DNA from: Xiphophorus maculatus
Taxonomy: Eukaryota; Chordata; Actinopteri; Cyprinodontiformes; Poeciliidae
NCBI RefSeq assembly: GCF_002775205.1
Contig: NC_036445.1
Coordinates: forward strand, 26,888,953 to 26,952,952
Direction: 5' to 3'
Length of the DNA stretch: 64,000 nt
Part shown: positions 1 to 9,815 of the stretch, one piece after another
Layout of the letters: every line of letters begins with the position of its first letter
Position numbering within the stretch: the first letter of the stretch is position 1
Translations under genes and position numbers: made by a program
The notes under the pieces: generated by a model
Told to the model about the DNA's origin: nothing
Seen by the model: only the letters and a program-made list of their open reading frames with translations
The model's database searches: none

Positions 1-34
1 TGCACAGAAACAATGCTTAGAATCACTGAAACTA

Positions 35-140
35 CACACCACTGTGAAACATGGTGGTGTGACCATTATGCTGCTTAATTCAGATGGAACTGAGGTTTTA
101 ATCAAGGTGGATACAAATATTCATAGTTTGAAAACCTTCA
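35..140 (+). mobile_element. Tc1-like transposase fragment (short relic)
   Basis: Around positions 43-77 the plus strand reads roughly KHGGVTIMLL. This resembles the glycine-rich block before the middle of Tc1 transposases (K-H-G-G-G-S-x-M-x-W). No terminal repeat is visible and the rest of the element lies outside the window or has decayed. The call rests on this single block. Confidence 0.3.
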
Positions 141-1399
141 GGTGTTTAGCTGGAACACTAAAGACAAAAAGGCGGATTTCATTTTTTAACGTCACTGCAA
201 GTTGAGACACCCACTCCGAGCTGTGACAGAAAAGTTAAGACTTTTGGATTGAGCCAGCCAGTCAAACTAAACTTTGACAAAAATCAAGTGAGATCGTCTG
301 AAAACAGCTGTGGACAAGAGATATCTTCAAAATCTGAAGAACTTTCCCAGGGTAGAACAGACCTTGTGTGCGGCATACTGGTGAACTCTTGCCAAATAAG
401 ACTGAATGTCGCTGCTGAAGTAAAAGTTGTTCTGAAAAAGTTTGCAAATGATAATCCCAATCTATTTGTCAACATAATTTTAAGAAGGGTGTGTACACTT
501 TTTACAGCCACTGTAGCTCGACGCTTTTCAAAGATAATACATTTATTATAGATTTCTTCTTGATTTTCTACTCTTGAAAGTATTTTTAATAACCAACTCG
601 TCGTGTTAGCAGTATAGGCTAAACCTTAGCTATTGACATGTTACCAATTGGGCTACTTAGGCTCAGTAATCTCTCTTAACAAACCCAGAAAAACAGAGCA
701 GAGGATAAACTTTGGATTTATTAGGCACAAGGAATTTTCCGAGACAAGTAGATCACATTGTACAATGATCTACTTGTACAATGTGATCTACAAGTTTCTG
801 CTGTTTCTTTTAAATCAGAAACAGCAGTCAGGAACAGTAGCTAGTATAAATCAGACAAAATAACACAAAAGACTAAAAGATGCTAAAGTAAAATAGTGTC
901 TCTTCATAAAAAAAAAAAGGTAAGCTTGGTAAAGTTAGCTTTGCGCACAATTTCCCCTACGCATTGTTGCGCAGCATCAGCAGAAACAAAGCCCTCAGAG
1001 TGAGGATTTACCACCTCCTTCAAGTCAAGAGCCCCTTTGGGAGCACTCCCGAATGAGTCCCAGATTGCTCTGTAACTCAGCTATCTCGGTGACCCGCCGT
1101 GCCACCAGCTACTTTAACCTGGAATCCACACTCTCTGCTATACGGCCACATCCTGGCAATAAATCACCGGCCAGTCTGAACTTCCCAGGAATGCTTGGAG
1201 CTGCAAAGTGGTTGTTTGTAAGTCTAAGCGAGGTCCAGACCTTATCAGCTCCCATAATCTGGGAGAAAGACGAGATACAGCGACGTGGAAACGTGTTTAC
1301 CCCCTGAAAGATTTCGAGGGTGACCCAGTTTTAATATGATAGAAAGATAGTCTGAGTAAATACACGGCGTTAAACGTCATCCGAACCAACCCGGCCCAA
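141..1399. other. Gene-free stretch, contains paired hairpins
   Basis: No exon-like coding segment or recognisable gene is seen. Two adjacent perfect inverted repeats lie at 748-764/775-791 and 798-807/818-827. The rest is AT-rich with no clear repeat family that I recognise. Confidence 0.5.
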
Positions 1400-2110
1400 T
1401 GTGGAAACAAATATTTGCCCCCTAAACCTAATAAATGGTTATGCGACCCTCGGCAGCAATAACTGTCATCACGCCTCTTCGAGAACCGGCAATGAGTAAC
1501 AGTGGAGGAAGTTTTTCCCACACTTCTTTGAATTGAAAATGAAGAGGCACACCTCAATATCTCTATTGGATTTAGGTCAAGACTTTGACTAAGTCACTCC
1601 AAAACCTTAATGAAATTTTTTTTGGAATTATTAAGACCTTCCTGGGGCGTGACCTTGCTGGTGTAGTTGAGCTTGATTCATGGCTGGACGTTCTCTTTCA
1701 GGATATTCTACAAAGCAGACCCAGACCATTACACCTCCACCACCATATTTGACAAATGGGTTGATGTTTCTTTTCTGAACTGATGTATTAGTTTTATGCC
1801 AGACTCCTGGGAAGGTTCCCCACTGTTTCATGTCAAATCCTTTGACACAACATTGTGATTCTTTTGTTCCTAACAGATGTTAATGTTTTTTTTTTTTGTA
1901 TTTGTTCTTGAATTTCCTTAGATCGGTGTGTGATACGTTGCTTTTTAAGGTCTTTCGCCCTACTTCACGTTGTCAGGCAGGTACTATTTAAATGATTTCT
2001 TGATTCTTGAGCTCAGACAGTAATTAGCCCTGCGTGTAGCTGGGAAATCAAACAAAAAGTGGGATTTGTTCATTGTTGATTTAACAAGGACATTCATAAA
2101 AGAAATCCTC
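1400..2110 (-). mobile_element. Tc1-like transposon relic, internally deleted
   Basis: Read on the minus strand, 1631-1831 gives a Tc1 transposase block with WHKTN and KYGGGGVMVW. Nearby sequence matches what I remember of teleost Tc1 elements: the 'cccctaaacctaataa' block near 1420, 'ttggatttaggtc' near 1568, and the 'gtcaggcaggtactattta' block near 1973. The reading frame is broken and a large internal part is missing, so the copy cannot encode a transposase. Exact ends are uncertain. Confidence 0.75.
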
Positions 2111-3730
2111 ACCCAGAAACTACATATTGTATTCTCCTATGATATCCCTGATATTAAAACCTGTTTCAGGATGCTGTTATTGTGACTAAAAAACAAAAAT
2201 AGAAATATCACAGCACTGTAAATGGGAGAAGTTACACATTCGACTTTTTTCCACAACATGCCATTTAAAGTGGCAGCCAAAAGGTGTTAAAATCATGATC
2301 ATCCACACGTAGCAACAGCTCCACGGACGCACAAGGCTCCAGTGTCCAAAAGTGGCATTGCCCGTTCAAATAAACACCAAGCTCTCAGAGCTTAATTTGT
2401 TCACCTTAAGGATTTGCAAACCAAATGCTGAAACAATATTGTTGCTGTCAGTCCGACTGAGCAACACTTGCTCGCTCCAATTACGTCAAAAGTCTTGATC
2501 TGCCAGTTTTCGCGTACCAGCGGACTTTCCTCACCTGTGTTCACTCCTGACTTCATGGTAAAGATGCAGAATCCCAGAGACACAACACACTCTCAATGTA
2601 ATCCAAGTGTATTTTGACATGCAAATATGCCCCCCCCAGTTCCCTAAGCAAGCTTTCCACTGGACCCCCTTCTGAGGCTTATGTGGCCTCCTGAAATACC
2701 TCTTTTAATTTGACGTGACCTAATTTGGAGGATTTTGGTGTTATTGTTGTTCCTCCTGGACATGTGGACTCACATGTGAGGTCGAGGGAGGTCTCCCCGA
2801 CGCTGTTTTCAGACTCAATGTGAGACGATGGCGGTTCGTGCCTGCGGCCGTCGGACGGACGAAAATACGGGGCTAGGAGAGAGGTGGACAGCACAGGTGG
2901 CAGAAATGAGAGGAGCGGCGAAAAGCGGGGAATATGACACCAAAATGTTTGAGGTGCAAACATTTGCATTTGGGGGCAGGGAGGGTTCTCCCTGCCTCCA
3001 AAAGTATCTTAGTATTGTTGTGGTGGAAGTTGCTGAGTTTTGACAGCTGGATTTGGAGTGCTGTGACGGCGGTCTGCGGGGAAGAGTGTGTCTTTGTCGC
3101 AATGGTGGAGTGTGTCAAAAAGAGAAAAAAATAGAGAACTTTTTAGTCTGGAGTACTTATCAGTTTGTGCATGTTTGTGTCTCCAGAGTGTAACGACAAT
3201 GAAGTGAAAATAAAGCATTGGATCATTAATCGGTGTGCAAACTCAAGTGGTGCAAGCTTTACTTTTTAAATCTGACATGTTTGTAGACAGAAGAGGGGCA
3301 AAAATGAATCTGACCTGTCGTTCAAGCTTGTGTGTCAGCACAATTTGCAACTTCAAGGAAAAATAGCGGATCAAACTCCTGCAAACGTTAATGTTACAGA
3401 AAGCAAATCTGTATTTAGAACTCAGCGAAGGCTACAGGTTTTATAGCTCCATTGTTTTTGAAACACTGCACTCCACAAGGGTTAGCGCTTCGAGCTAAAA
3501 ATGTTATCGGTGATTTTCAGGTGTTATGTTACACTGTAAGTTCAGAGGAAGGGTATGTTTTGCTGTAAACAGATCTGACGGAATTGGGCCTACGGACTTC
3601 CAAGTTAAGAAAAAAAGAGAAGCTAATTAAAATGATAAGGAAGCATTCACAGAGCAATAAATCTTGTCAATAAAGCCACAGAGGCATATCATTACGGTTC
3701 ACTGCAGTTGTCTCAATGAGTCAAGAACGT
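2111..3730. other. Gene-free stretch
   Basis: I see no conserved coding exon. Between about 2815 and 3110 the sequence is richer in GC and CpG and has overlapping short open frames on both strands, none with recognisable domains. It contains a small perfect hairpin (ggcagggag, four-base loop, ctccctgcc) near 2974-2995. Confidence 0.4.
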
Positions 3731-4095
3731 AACGTGCTTCGAAAAGTATTGATAGCCTTTGAACTCTGCCACACTTTAAGTTCTCTTGGGAGTTTGTGAT
3801 AAACCAACACGAGGTAGTGCATAATTGGGAAGTGCAAGAAAAGGACATGATTTTCTTTTATTCTCAGAAGTCCAAAGAAATGCTTTATATGAACACATAT
3901 TCATGCGTGTTGATCTAAAGCAATGGGGTGAGGGGGAAGGGGCTGAAAAAAAATGCACACCACACTTTTCAGATGTTTCAGTTACAAAAACATTTGAAGC
4001 CCCCAGTTCCTTTACCTTCTAATCCATATTAAACTACTTTGTAGTGGTCAATCACATAAAATCTCAATAAAGTACATCAAAGTTTGAGGCCATCA
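3731..4095. mobile_element. Non-autonomous Tc1-type element (end-to-end deletion derivative)
   Basis: The left part resembles the teleost Tc1 terminal repeat (gaaaagtattgatagccttt, then 'tgataaaccaacacgaggtagtgcataattg' in shortened form). The right part, from 'gcacaccacacttttcaga' near 3955 to 'tcaataaagtacatcaaag', is the same terminal sequence in inverted orientation. No transposase remains between them. The outermost right end is missing or diverged. Confidence 0.6.
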
Positions 4096-5452
4096 AGGGA
4101 GAACATCTCAAAGGATAATTAATATTTTTTTTGCAAAACGACATATGATCCGTAGCAACAGACTTAAGGATTCAAGATTGTCCTTTTCATCCAGTCGAGA
4201 ATATGTTTTCCCGAATTAGCATTTGGTCCCCTGACAAAACCCACAAAAAGTGAGATAAACCTTTGTGAGCATTGCCCCCTTTTACACCTGGATCACCTGC
4301 GCACCGAGCAAGTGACATGGGCGGCTTTTCAACGAGCCCGTTAAAATAAAAGTGTGCTCCCACTTTCCTGGCGGTGTTGCAGCTGGTACACATTTTGCCC
4401 CGGCCGATTCCGACACGGGAGGAGGCGAGCTCGGAGGAAATAAAGCAGGAATGCGCGGTGGGTGCCGCGCAGCTGGTTGGTGAGCCCCGCTGGGTCGCAG
4501 GGAGCAAGTCGAGGCCAGCCACATGAGCCTCAGCTGATCCAAACATTCGCAGCCTTTTCGAACCACCACGAACACACCGCTTTGGGCCGCCGCGCCTCCA
4601 CGTTCGCCCCCCACTCCTTCGCACGCTTGTGAGGGCCAACGCAGGAAGTGTGCGGAAGAGACGGGCGCTGAATGATGATTGTAAAACACGGCGCTGGTGG
4701 AAAGGGCTTTTAATGGGCTGATGCTAATCAAAATAGACACGCTGTTAATCATTTTTAAGGCCGATAGCTCGTTTGCCCACCCAGCGAGCCGCGCTCTCTT
4801 CCACCAAAATTAGCAATAATCATAAGGGTCAAGAAAGTTCTCCCAGTTCCCCAGCTAACAGCAAGTGTTAGCCATATGTTGAGCGGAGCTGGCGCTGAAC
4901 GGGAAACTAATAAGGAGGTTGCATTATTGCGTTCCAAGTCCAGCTTTTTTTTCTTCAGCAAAACGAGAACTTTTTATTTCCTTACTGTAACTGACTCAAC
5001 AGCACTTAGGATCAACACAGCCAGATGTATTATGGTAACGACATGGCAAGCACGCAGATTTTAGACTTATCAATCTTGCTCAGAGTGGTGTCACGCCAGG
5101 AAGAAAGGAGAAGAAGAAAAGGAAGAAGAAGCCTAGCTGTCTGTTCAAGATTTGCGAAGCAGATCTTAAACAGCGGATCTTATCAGCTGATTGGGAGAAA
5201 GTGGGAACATTTCCTCTTTGTCACAGCTTGATGAACGCAGGTGTTACGTAACAGCCGGGCTGGATTCAGATCTGTTCACGTTTGATGACATCCATGCAAC
5301 TTTCAGTCTGGCCCAGACTTCTTATTTTTTTCCTTTGCTCTTTTGTTTTTACAGTAAAAATCAAGCCCTGGGCTAATTCACAGTGGATCTGTTCTTAGCC
5401 AGGTGAACGTGTGTCTTCCACACAGATTTCCTTTGGAATCTTTCTAAATCAT
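4096..5452. other. Gene-free stretch with GC-rich core
   Basis: Positions about 4370-4660 are GC- and CpG-rich with overlapping open frames on the minus strand that match no protein I know. From 4660 to 4930 the sequence is non-repetitive and carries homeodomain-like cores (taatgggctgatgctaat, ttaatcattttt). This would suit a conserved non-coding element or an unrecognised upstream promoter. It is an impression from base composition only. Confidence 0.35.
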
Positions 5453-5570
5453 ACTGGTGTACATAGAAGTGCACCAGTAATGGCCATACTGGTGCCATTA
5501 CTGGTGGCAGTATATATGGCCATAGTAGTGGCCATATATATTTAAGCCATCATATATGGCTTAAATATAT
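5453..5570. repeat. Chain of four overlapping inverted repeats
   Basis: Four stem-loops follow each other and share or abut arms. They are 5453-5462/5469-5478 (9 of 10 paired), 5472-5484/5494-5506 (13 bp perfect), 5511-5522/5529-5540 (12 bp perfect) and 5536-5550/5556-5570 (15 bp perfect). Loops are 5-9 nt. The arm of one hairpin lies inside the next, which is hard to get from simple transposon ends and fits successive template-switch copying. Confidence 0.85.
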
Positions 5571-5679
5571 AATGTCAGATTTTTTTAATACCAAATCTAC
5601 TTTCTTTTCTGAAAAAAAAAAGTTGTTTTTTTTTTTACAAATGACAAAATATTTTTTTTAAATGGCTGCAGCTGTCTCA

Positions 5680-5835
5680 AGACTGGGGCAGAGATGTAAA
5701 CATCAACCAGGACAATGATCCAATGATCAGCTATGGAACGGTCTCAATCAAAGTAAGTCTAACAATTTTAAAGTCTGTGGCAAGACTTTAAAATTGCTTT
5801 TCAGTGCACTGGCCAAAACCCCAATAGCATACATT
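5680..5835 (+). mobile_element. Tc1-like transposase fragment with palindromic scar
   Basis: The plus strand reads QDWGRD.NINQDNDP, matching the central QDNDP block of Tc1 transposases. It is followed by the 'tgtggcaagac' block that normally lies after the third catalytic acid. The segment that should encode P-N-P-I-E is replaced by a reverse-complement copy of the sequence downstream, forming a perfect 14-bp hairpin at 5763-5776/5783-5796. Confidence 0.6.
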
Positions 5836-6540
5836 TGAACGTTTTAGTTTGTATTGGTGACAAAGAAGTGAACAAGTTCAAGGGCTAAGAATATTGGGTT
5901 CATTCAAAGGTCTACACATGTGTGTACTTCTGCTGGGAATATGCCAGGATTAAATGACCCACATCTCCTCATACACAGTGTTCTTTATACATACAGCTCT
6001 CTCCTGTCGTCTGTGCTTTGACTCCCTCAGGTGGCTGCTGGTGGTACTTCCTGCTGCACTCTAAGAAAGGAAATTCTGATGCTTGTTTTATGTAACTGTT
6101 TTATGGTCACCTTACTATTTAAAATTGCGTTTTTATTGCACAACACAGGTGGGTTTTATTGTATTTAAACAGCAAGAGATTTTAAAACGACTAAAGATAC
6201 GCGATTTAATCTGATGCAATCTTGTCACTGTAAACCTATTTGGTATTTATGCAAATGAATATTGTCACCAGTTGCTTTCCGTATTGTGTCATGACATCAT
6301 CCGCATTGCGTACTGTTCACTTGCACTTGACGTATCACAAACACAAACCCGTCCAAGGAGACCCGCCCAGTTCTTCAAGGTAACGTAGTTTCCATTTGCC
6401 AACAGGCTCTTCAGTATATAATTTGAAATACCAGAAAATTAAATGTGGTATTTTGTCCCTCAAATGCGATACATAGTTATTTATTCATAAGTTGTTTGTT
6501 TTTTTGTATGAGCTGAAAAAAAGTGTATTATTGAAAAATA
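5836..6540. other. Gene-free stretch
   Basis: AT-rich sequence in which I recognise no gene, RNA or repeat family. Confidence 0.4.
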
Positions 6541-6897
6541 GCTAAATATTTAGGCTAGCAAAATTCAGAAACTTCTTCAAATTGTAACAAAATATTTTTA
6601 TATTCTAAACAGACCCTTTTTCTTATGGAATATAAATATGGAGATGGAAGAATTGTCATGTTGCAGCCAAGTGTCTCAGTGGACTGGCCTCGCTGATTTA
6701 AAAAGTGTACTAATGTAAGTTTGCTAAAAGTTTAGGCTAGCTAAATTCGCAGCCGGTTTAAACCGAATGTCTCATCTCACTGTTTGACCAAGAATAAAAA
6801 ACTATTAAAATATTTTTTAGATTTAATACAAGACTTTTTCTTCTGTGAAATGGAAATATGGAAATGGAAAAATTCTCATGTTTCTGTGGACTAGCCT
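6541..6897. repeat. Diverged tandem duplication, two units
   Basis: Unit A (6541-6690) and unit B (6723-6897) share an ordered series of blocks. These are 'gctaaa..tttaggctagc.aaattc' at the start, 'aaaatattttt' in the middle, 'actttttcttct/accctttttcttat' followed by 'aaatatgga.atgga', and 'gtggact.gcct' at the end. The copies differ by many substitutions and indels. Confidence 0.6.
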
Positions 6898-7290
6898 GGT
6901 CTTCATACGCAATTCTGCTTCAGGGCTCCGTCTGGGCTTTCTCCCTTTGACGTGGATTCCTCCGGATCCAGTGAAATTTTAACCGGACCAATCAGCGAAC
7001 AGAAGGAGAGGTTGTGAATGATGATGTCAATTAGAACTGTAGCCTGTCTGTACTTTTAGCAATGGCAGCGCAGTAAGTGAAAGAAGCCATTCGGCCTGTG
7101 TTGGCCACGCTTCCAAATATTAAATTAACATTCAATATTGATAGTTGTTTAAAGCGCAGCCAATTTCTGGCTCAACACACCTCAACACACAGCCCACGCC
7201 TCCAGGAAGCAAGAGTTTCTCTACTGCCGAGGGTCCAGACCCTCTGTACGAAGCGTAGGGTAGGACAAGGGGCCGTTTTTTTACCAGGCC
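6898..7290. mobile_element. Probable DNA-transposon-derived repeat
   Basis: The stretch has features I associate with an interspersed teleost repeat: 'accggaccaatcagcgaaca' near 6981 and 'gagggtccagaccctctgta' near 7229, the latter being an imperfect palindrome. No terminal inverted repeats could be fixed, and the family is not identified. Confidence 0.3.
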
Positions 7291-7823
7291 ACTGAGGACT
7301 GAACCAGCTGAGATATTGTTCCCTGTTAAAGCATAAAGGTTGACATGTTGACACTGTACTCTGGTAGCCCTTTCACTCTGCTCTGTTATCAGCTGCTGCA
7401 ACTGATAGAGCAGCCGTGTCACTTATAGCCATAAAAAGCCCTATTAAAATGTCATACCTGGGAAGTATGAGCTACATCTGGAGGTCATGTTACACACTCG
7501 CCAATATAGCATTAATAATTACGAAAAGAGCGCAATGTAGCAGAAAGACCCTAAAACATCCCACCTGTGTTCACGGGCCAAGGAATTAGGTTATTAATAG
7601 TTGCTATGGTACTGACATTGTCTCGTCTTACTTTCTTTGTCTGAGCCTCCAGTGATTTAAGGCCCCATATAAACCCTACTGGGTCGGCCTTTTGGCCTCT
7701 TGTCTTGCCGTTATTGCTGTGGCGCTCGGGACATGGTGTCTGGCTGCTCCAGCAAAGAAAGGAGCCCCAACCGAGGTTTTCCCACGACGATGCTCAGACC
7801 GCTTGGCAGGGCAGTGCATGAGG

Positions 7824-7825
<2 letters not shown>

Positions 7826-7869
<44 letters not shown>
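7826..7869. repeat. Poly-C/poly-G tract, 44 nt
   Basis: An uninterrupted run of 44 cytosines on the plus strand. Such runs are unstable and can form G-quadruplex or i-motif structures. The exact length is also vulnerable to sequencing error. Confidence 0.95.
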
Positions 7870-7870
<1 letters not shown>

Positions 7871-8841
7871 CCTGCCTCCTCTGCAAGGTTCTACTACCCT
7901 CCGCTCCCTTCCCAGAGGCCTCTTCAGCCGACATCATCCGCCTCCCCACCCCCAGCCCCATCGTTCCCCTTTCCCTCTCACCGCCTTTTCTCCTTAGTCC
8001 TCCTCCGCCTTCTTTAAGTTCCTTAATGTCACGATCTGGCCCCCGTAAATTAGTACGGGAGGGAGGCAGCGAGGGAGAAAAATGAGTCCTGTAAGATGAA
8101 ACTGGTTTTCGGCGAGTATCAGCACACGACTCAGGGGAGACAAGAGAGAAGAAGCAGGCTGTAAATCCATTGGAGTCCACTGATAGCGCCTGTTTGCGCA
8201 GTCACCGCCGCTTCCTTTGATCAAATGGCTCAGGGAGCAGGGGGTCGTGTGGCGCTGCCGAAGGTCAGCTATATATTACACTCCTAAAAGTGATTACTGA
8301 AATTCTTAAGTGAAACCATTCTGCTGCCAGGGTGTGCTCTAATCCCCTGCAGCGTTGTCTGGGCCGTGGATGGGGCCTCTCCGAGGATCTGTGCACCCGG
8401 CGCTGATCCGTCCCCCACCACCACCACCCCGCTTTTTTCCTCAACTTGTGTTTTTTATCATCAGGGCAGGCCTGAAAAGAGCCCCCACATGGAAACATGG
8501 CCTATCCAGTTGCAATATCAACTGCTGGGGCTCAGGGTGGAGGCAGACAGAGCAGAAGGTAGTGTGTCATGAAACAGAAATGTGCACACACTTCAAAGGC
8601 AGGAGCAGCAAATTAAGGGTTAGGCATTGGACACGACAGTAAGTGGCCTTTACATAAGGAGCAGGATAAACAATGTCTGGATTGTATTTCGTTTTTTTCT
8701 TTTTCCTCTGCGTTGTAGCGCAGAGACCCCCCGGCTCTCCCTCTGCACTCTGACTGTGCTGTAGGTAGAGCTGGAGGTTTCTTTCATTCTTTCTAATCAG
8801 GAAACAACTTTCATCAATTTGAGCCAAGCTGCATTTCGTTT

Positions 8842-8859
8842 TGTGTGTGTGTGTGTGTG
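8842..8859. repeat. (GT)9 microsatellite
   Basis: Pure dinucleotide run. Confidence 0.95.
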
Positions 8860-9138
8860 AGCAGTAGCGATTCTTGCATGAACGGCATGCTGCATGAGCC
8901 CCACCCCTTTTCTGACTTTTTGGCTTCACAATGACAATAAAGTTTTCAAAAATCTCAGGACAGATTTGTCAAGTTCAGCTCAGTATTTGTAGATTATGAA
9001 CAGGAAATAATCACATGTGCTCTCAACTCCTTAAAATATGTGAAATTGCCCTTTTAATTTAGTGCTAAGTAGGAATCTTTAAATCCAATACAAACTACAC
9101 TTTTTATGGCAATGTAGGGTTAAATGTTTCAATGTACA

Positions 9139-9633
9139 CAAGGTGTCTGCAGGTTTAACAAATGTAACATTTTTAAGATAATTAAGCCCTGCATCACAAC
9201 AAAAGTGTACAAAAGAAAATCACAGATTTCATATAATATTCTCAAGCTTTTTAGCACAGAATGAATGCAGCATTGTTCAGAAGTGAGCCAGTGGCGAAGA
9301 CGAACATCGTCCAGCCAACAGGCTGTAAAATTACACTTCACACATGATTGACGCAAAGAAGCGAGCTAAGTTAGCGACTGCTGCTAAATGGCTGTAGTGG
9401 CAACCACTGAGCACAGATATTATGTTTATGGATGACAAACGCTGACAGAAAAGTCCCATGGGAACAAAGCTAGCTATATCAGATTAAATAGCTCTTCCAC
9501 GACTAAATTTAAGTCCTGTGATTAACGTCTTTAAGGCCAACTTACTTTTTTTTTTAAATGAATGTAAGACATTTTAAGACCTTAATTTTAGCTGCATGAA
9601 TTCAAGACATTTTAAGGACGCATGGATACATTG
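9139..9633. mobile_element. hAT-like non-autonomous element, probable
   Basis: It begins with 'caaggtgtctgcaggttta' and ends with 'ttttaaggacgcatggata', preceded by 'taagacattttaagacctta'. This combination recurs in teleost hAT-type repeats that I remember. The termini are only loosely complementary (about 10 of 16) and the eight flanking bases on each side do not match, so the borders and superfamily are uncertain. Confidence 0.4.
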
Positions 9634-9784
9634 GTATACGCTGCAACAAAGCACCTTTTGGGCAGCAGCTGACATATTTTTGAATTTCTTTTCAACAGTT
9701 AGCGCTGCCCTCTGTTGGAACGGCGCCCTTGTAGGTGAGCCACACAGCCCCTATCAAAACTAGTAGCTTGTTCGTGTACGGGGA

Positions 9785-9811
<27 letters not shown>
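9785..9811. repeat. (TG)n microsatellite
   Basis: Pure TG dinucleotide run of about 13 units. Confidence 0.95.

Positions 9812-9815
<4 letters not shown>

Larger units (their letters stand above)
7291..9138. other. Gene-free stretch with homopolymer and microsatellite
   Basis: This stretch contains a 44-nt poly-C run (7826-7869) and a (GT)9 run (8842-8859). Open frames around the poly-C run encode polyproline and are produced by the repeat itself. Positions 7690-8240 are GC-rich and might be regulatory, but no exon is recognisable. Confidence 0.4.

Noticed and set aside
4187-4752. Long minus-strand open frames of 150-156 codons
   Set aside because: They overlap each other in a GC-rich patch, where stops are rare by chance, and no known protein sequence is visible.
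7692-8180. Open frames encoding proline- or glycine-rich proteins on both strands
   Set aside because: They exist only because of the 44-nt poly-C run. No conserved flanking sequence or splice context is present.
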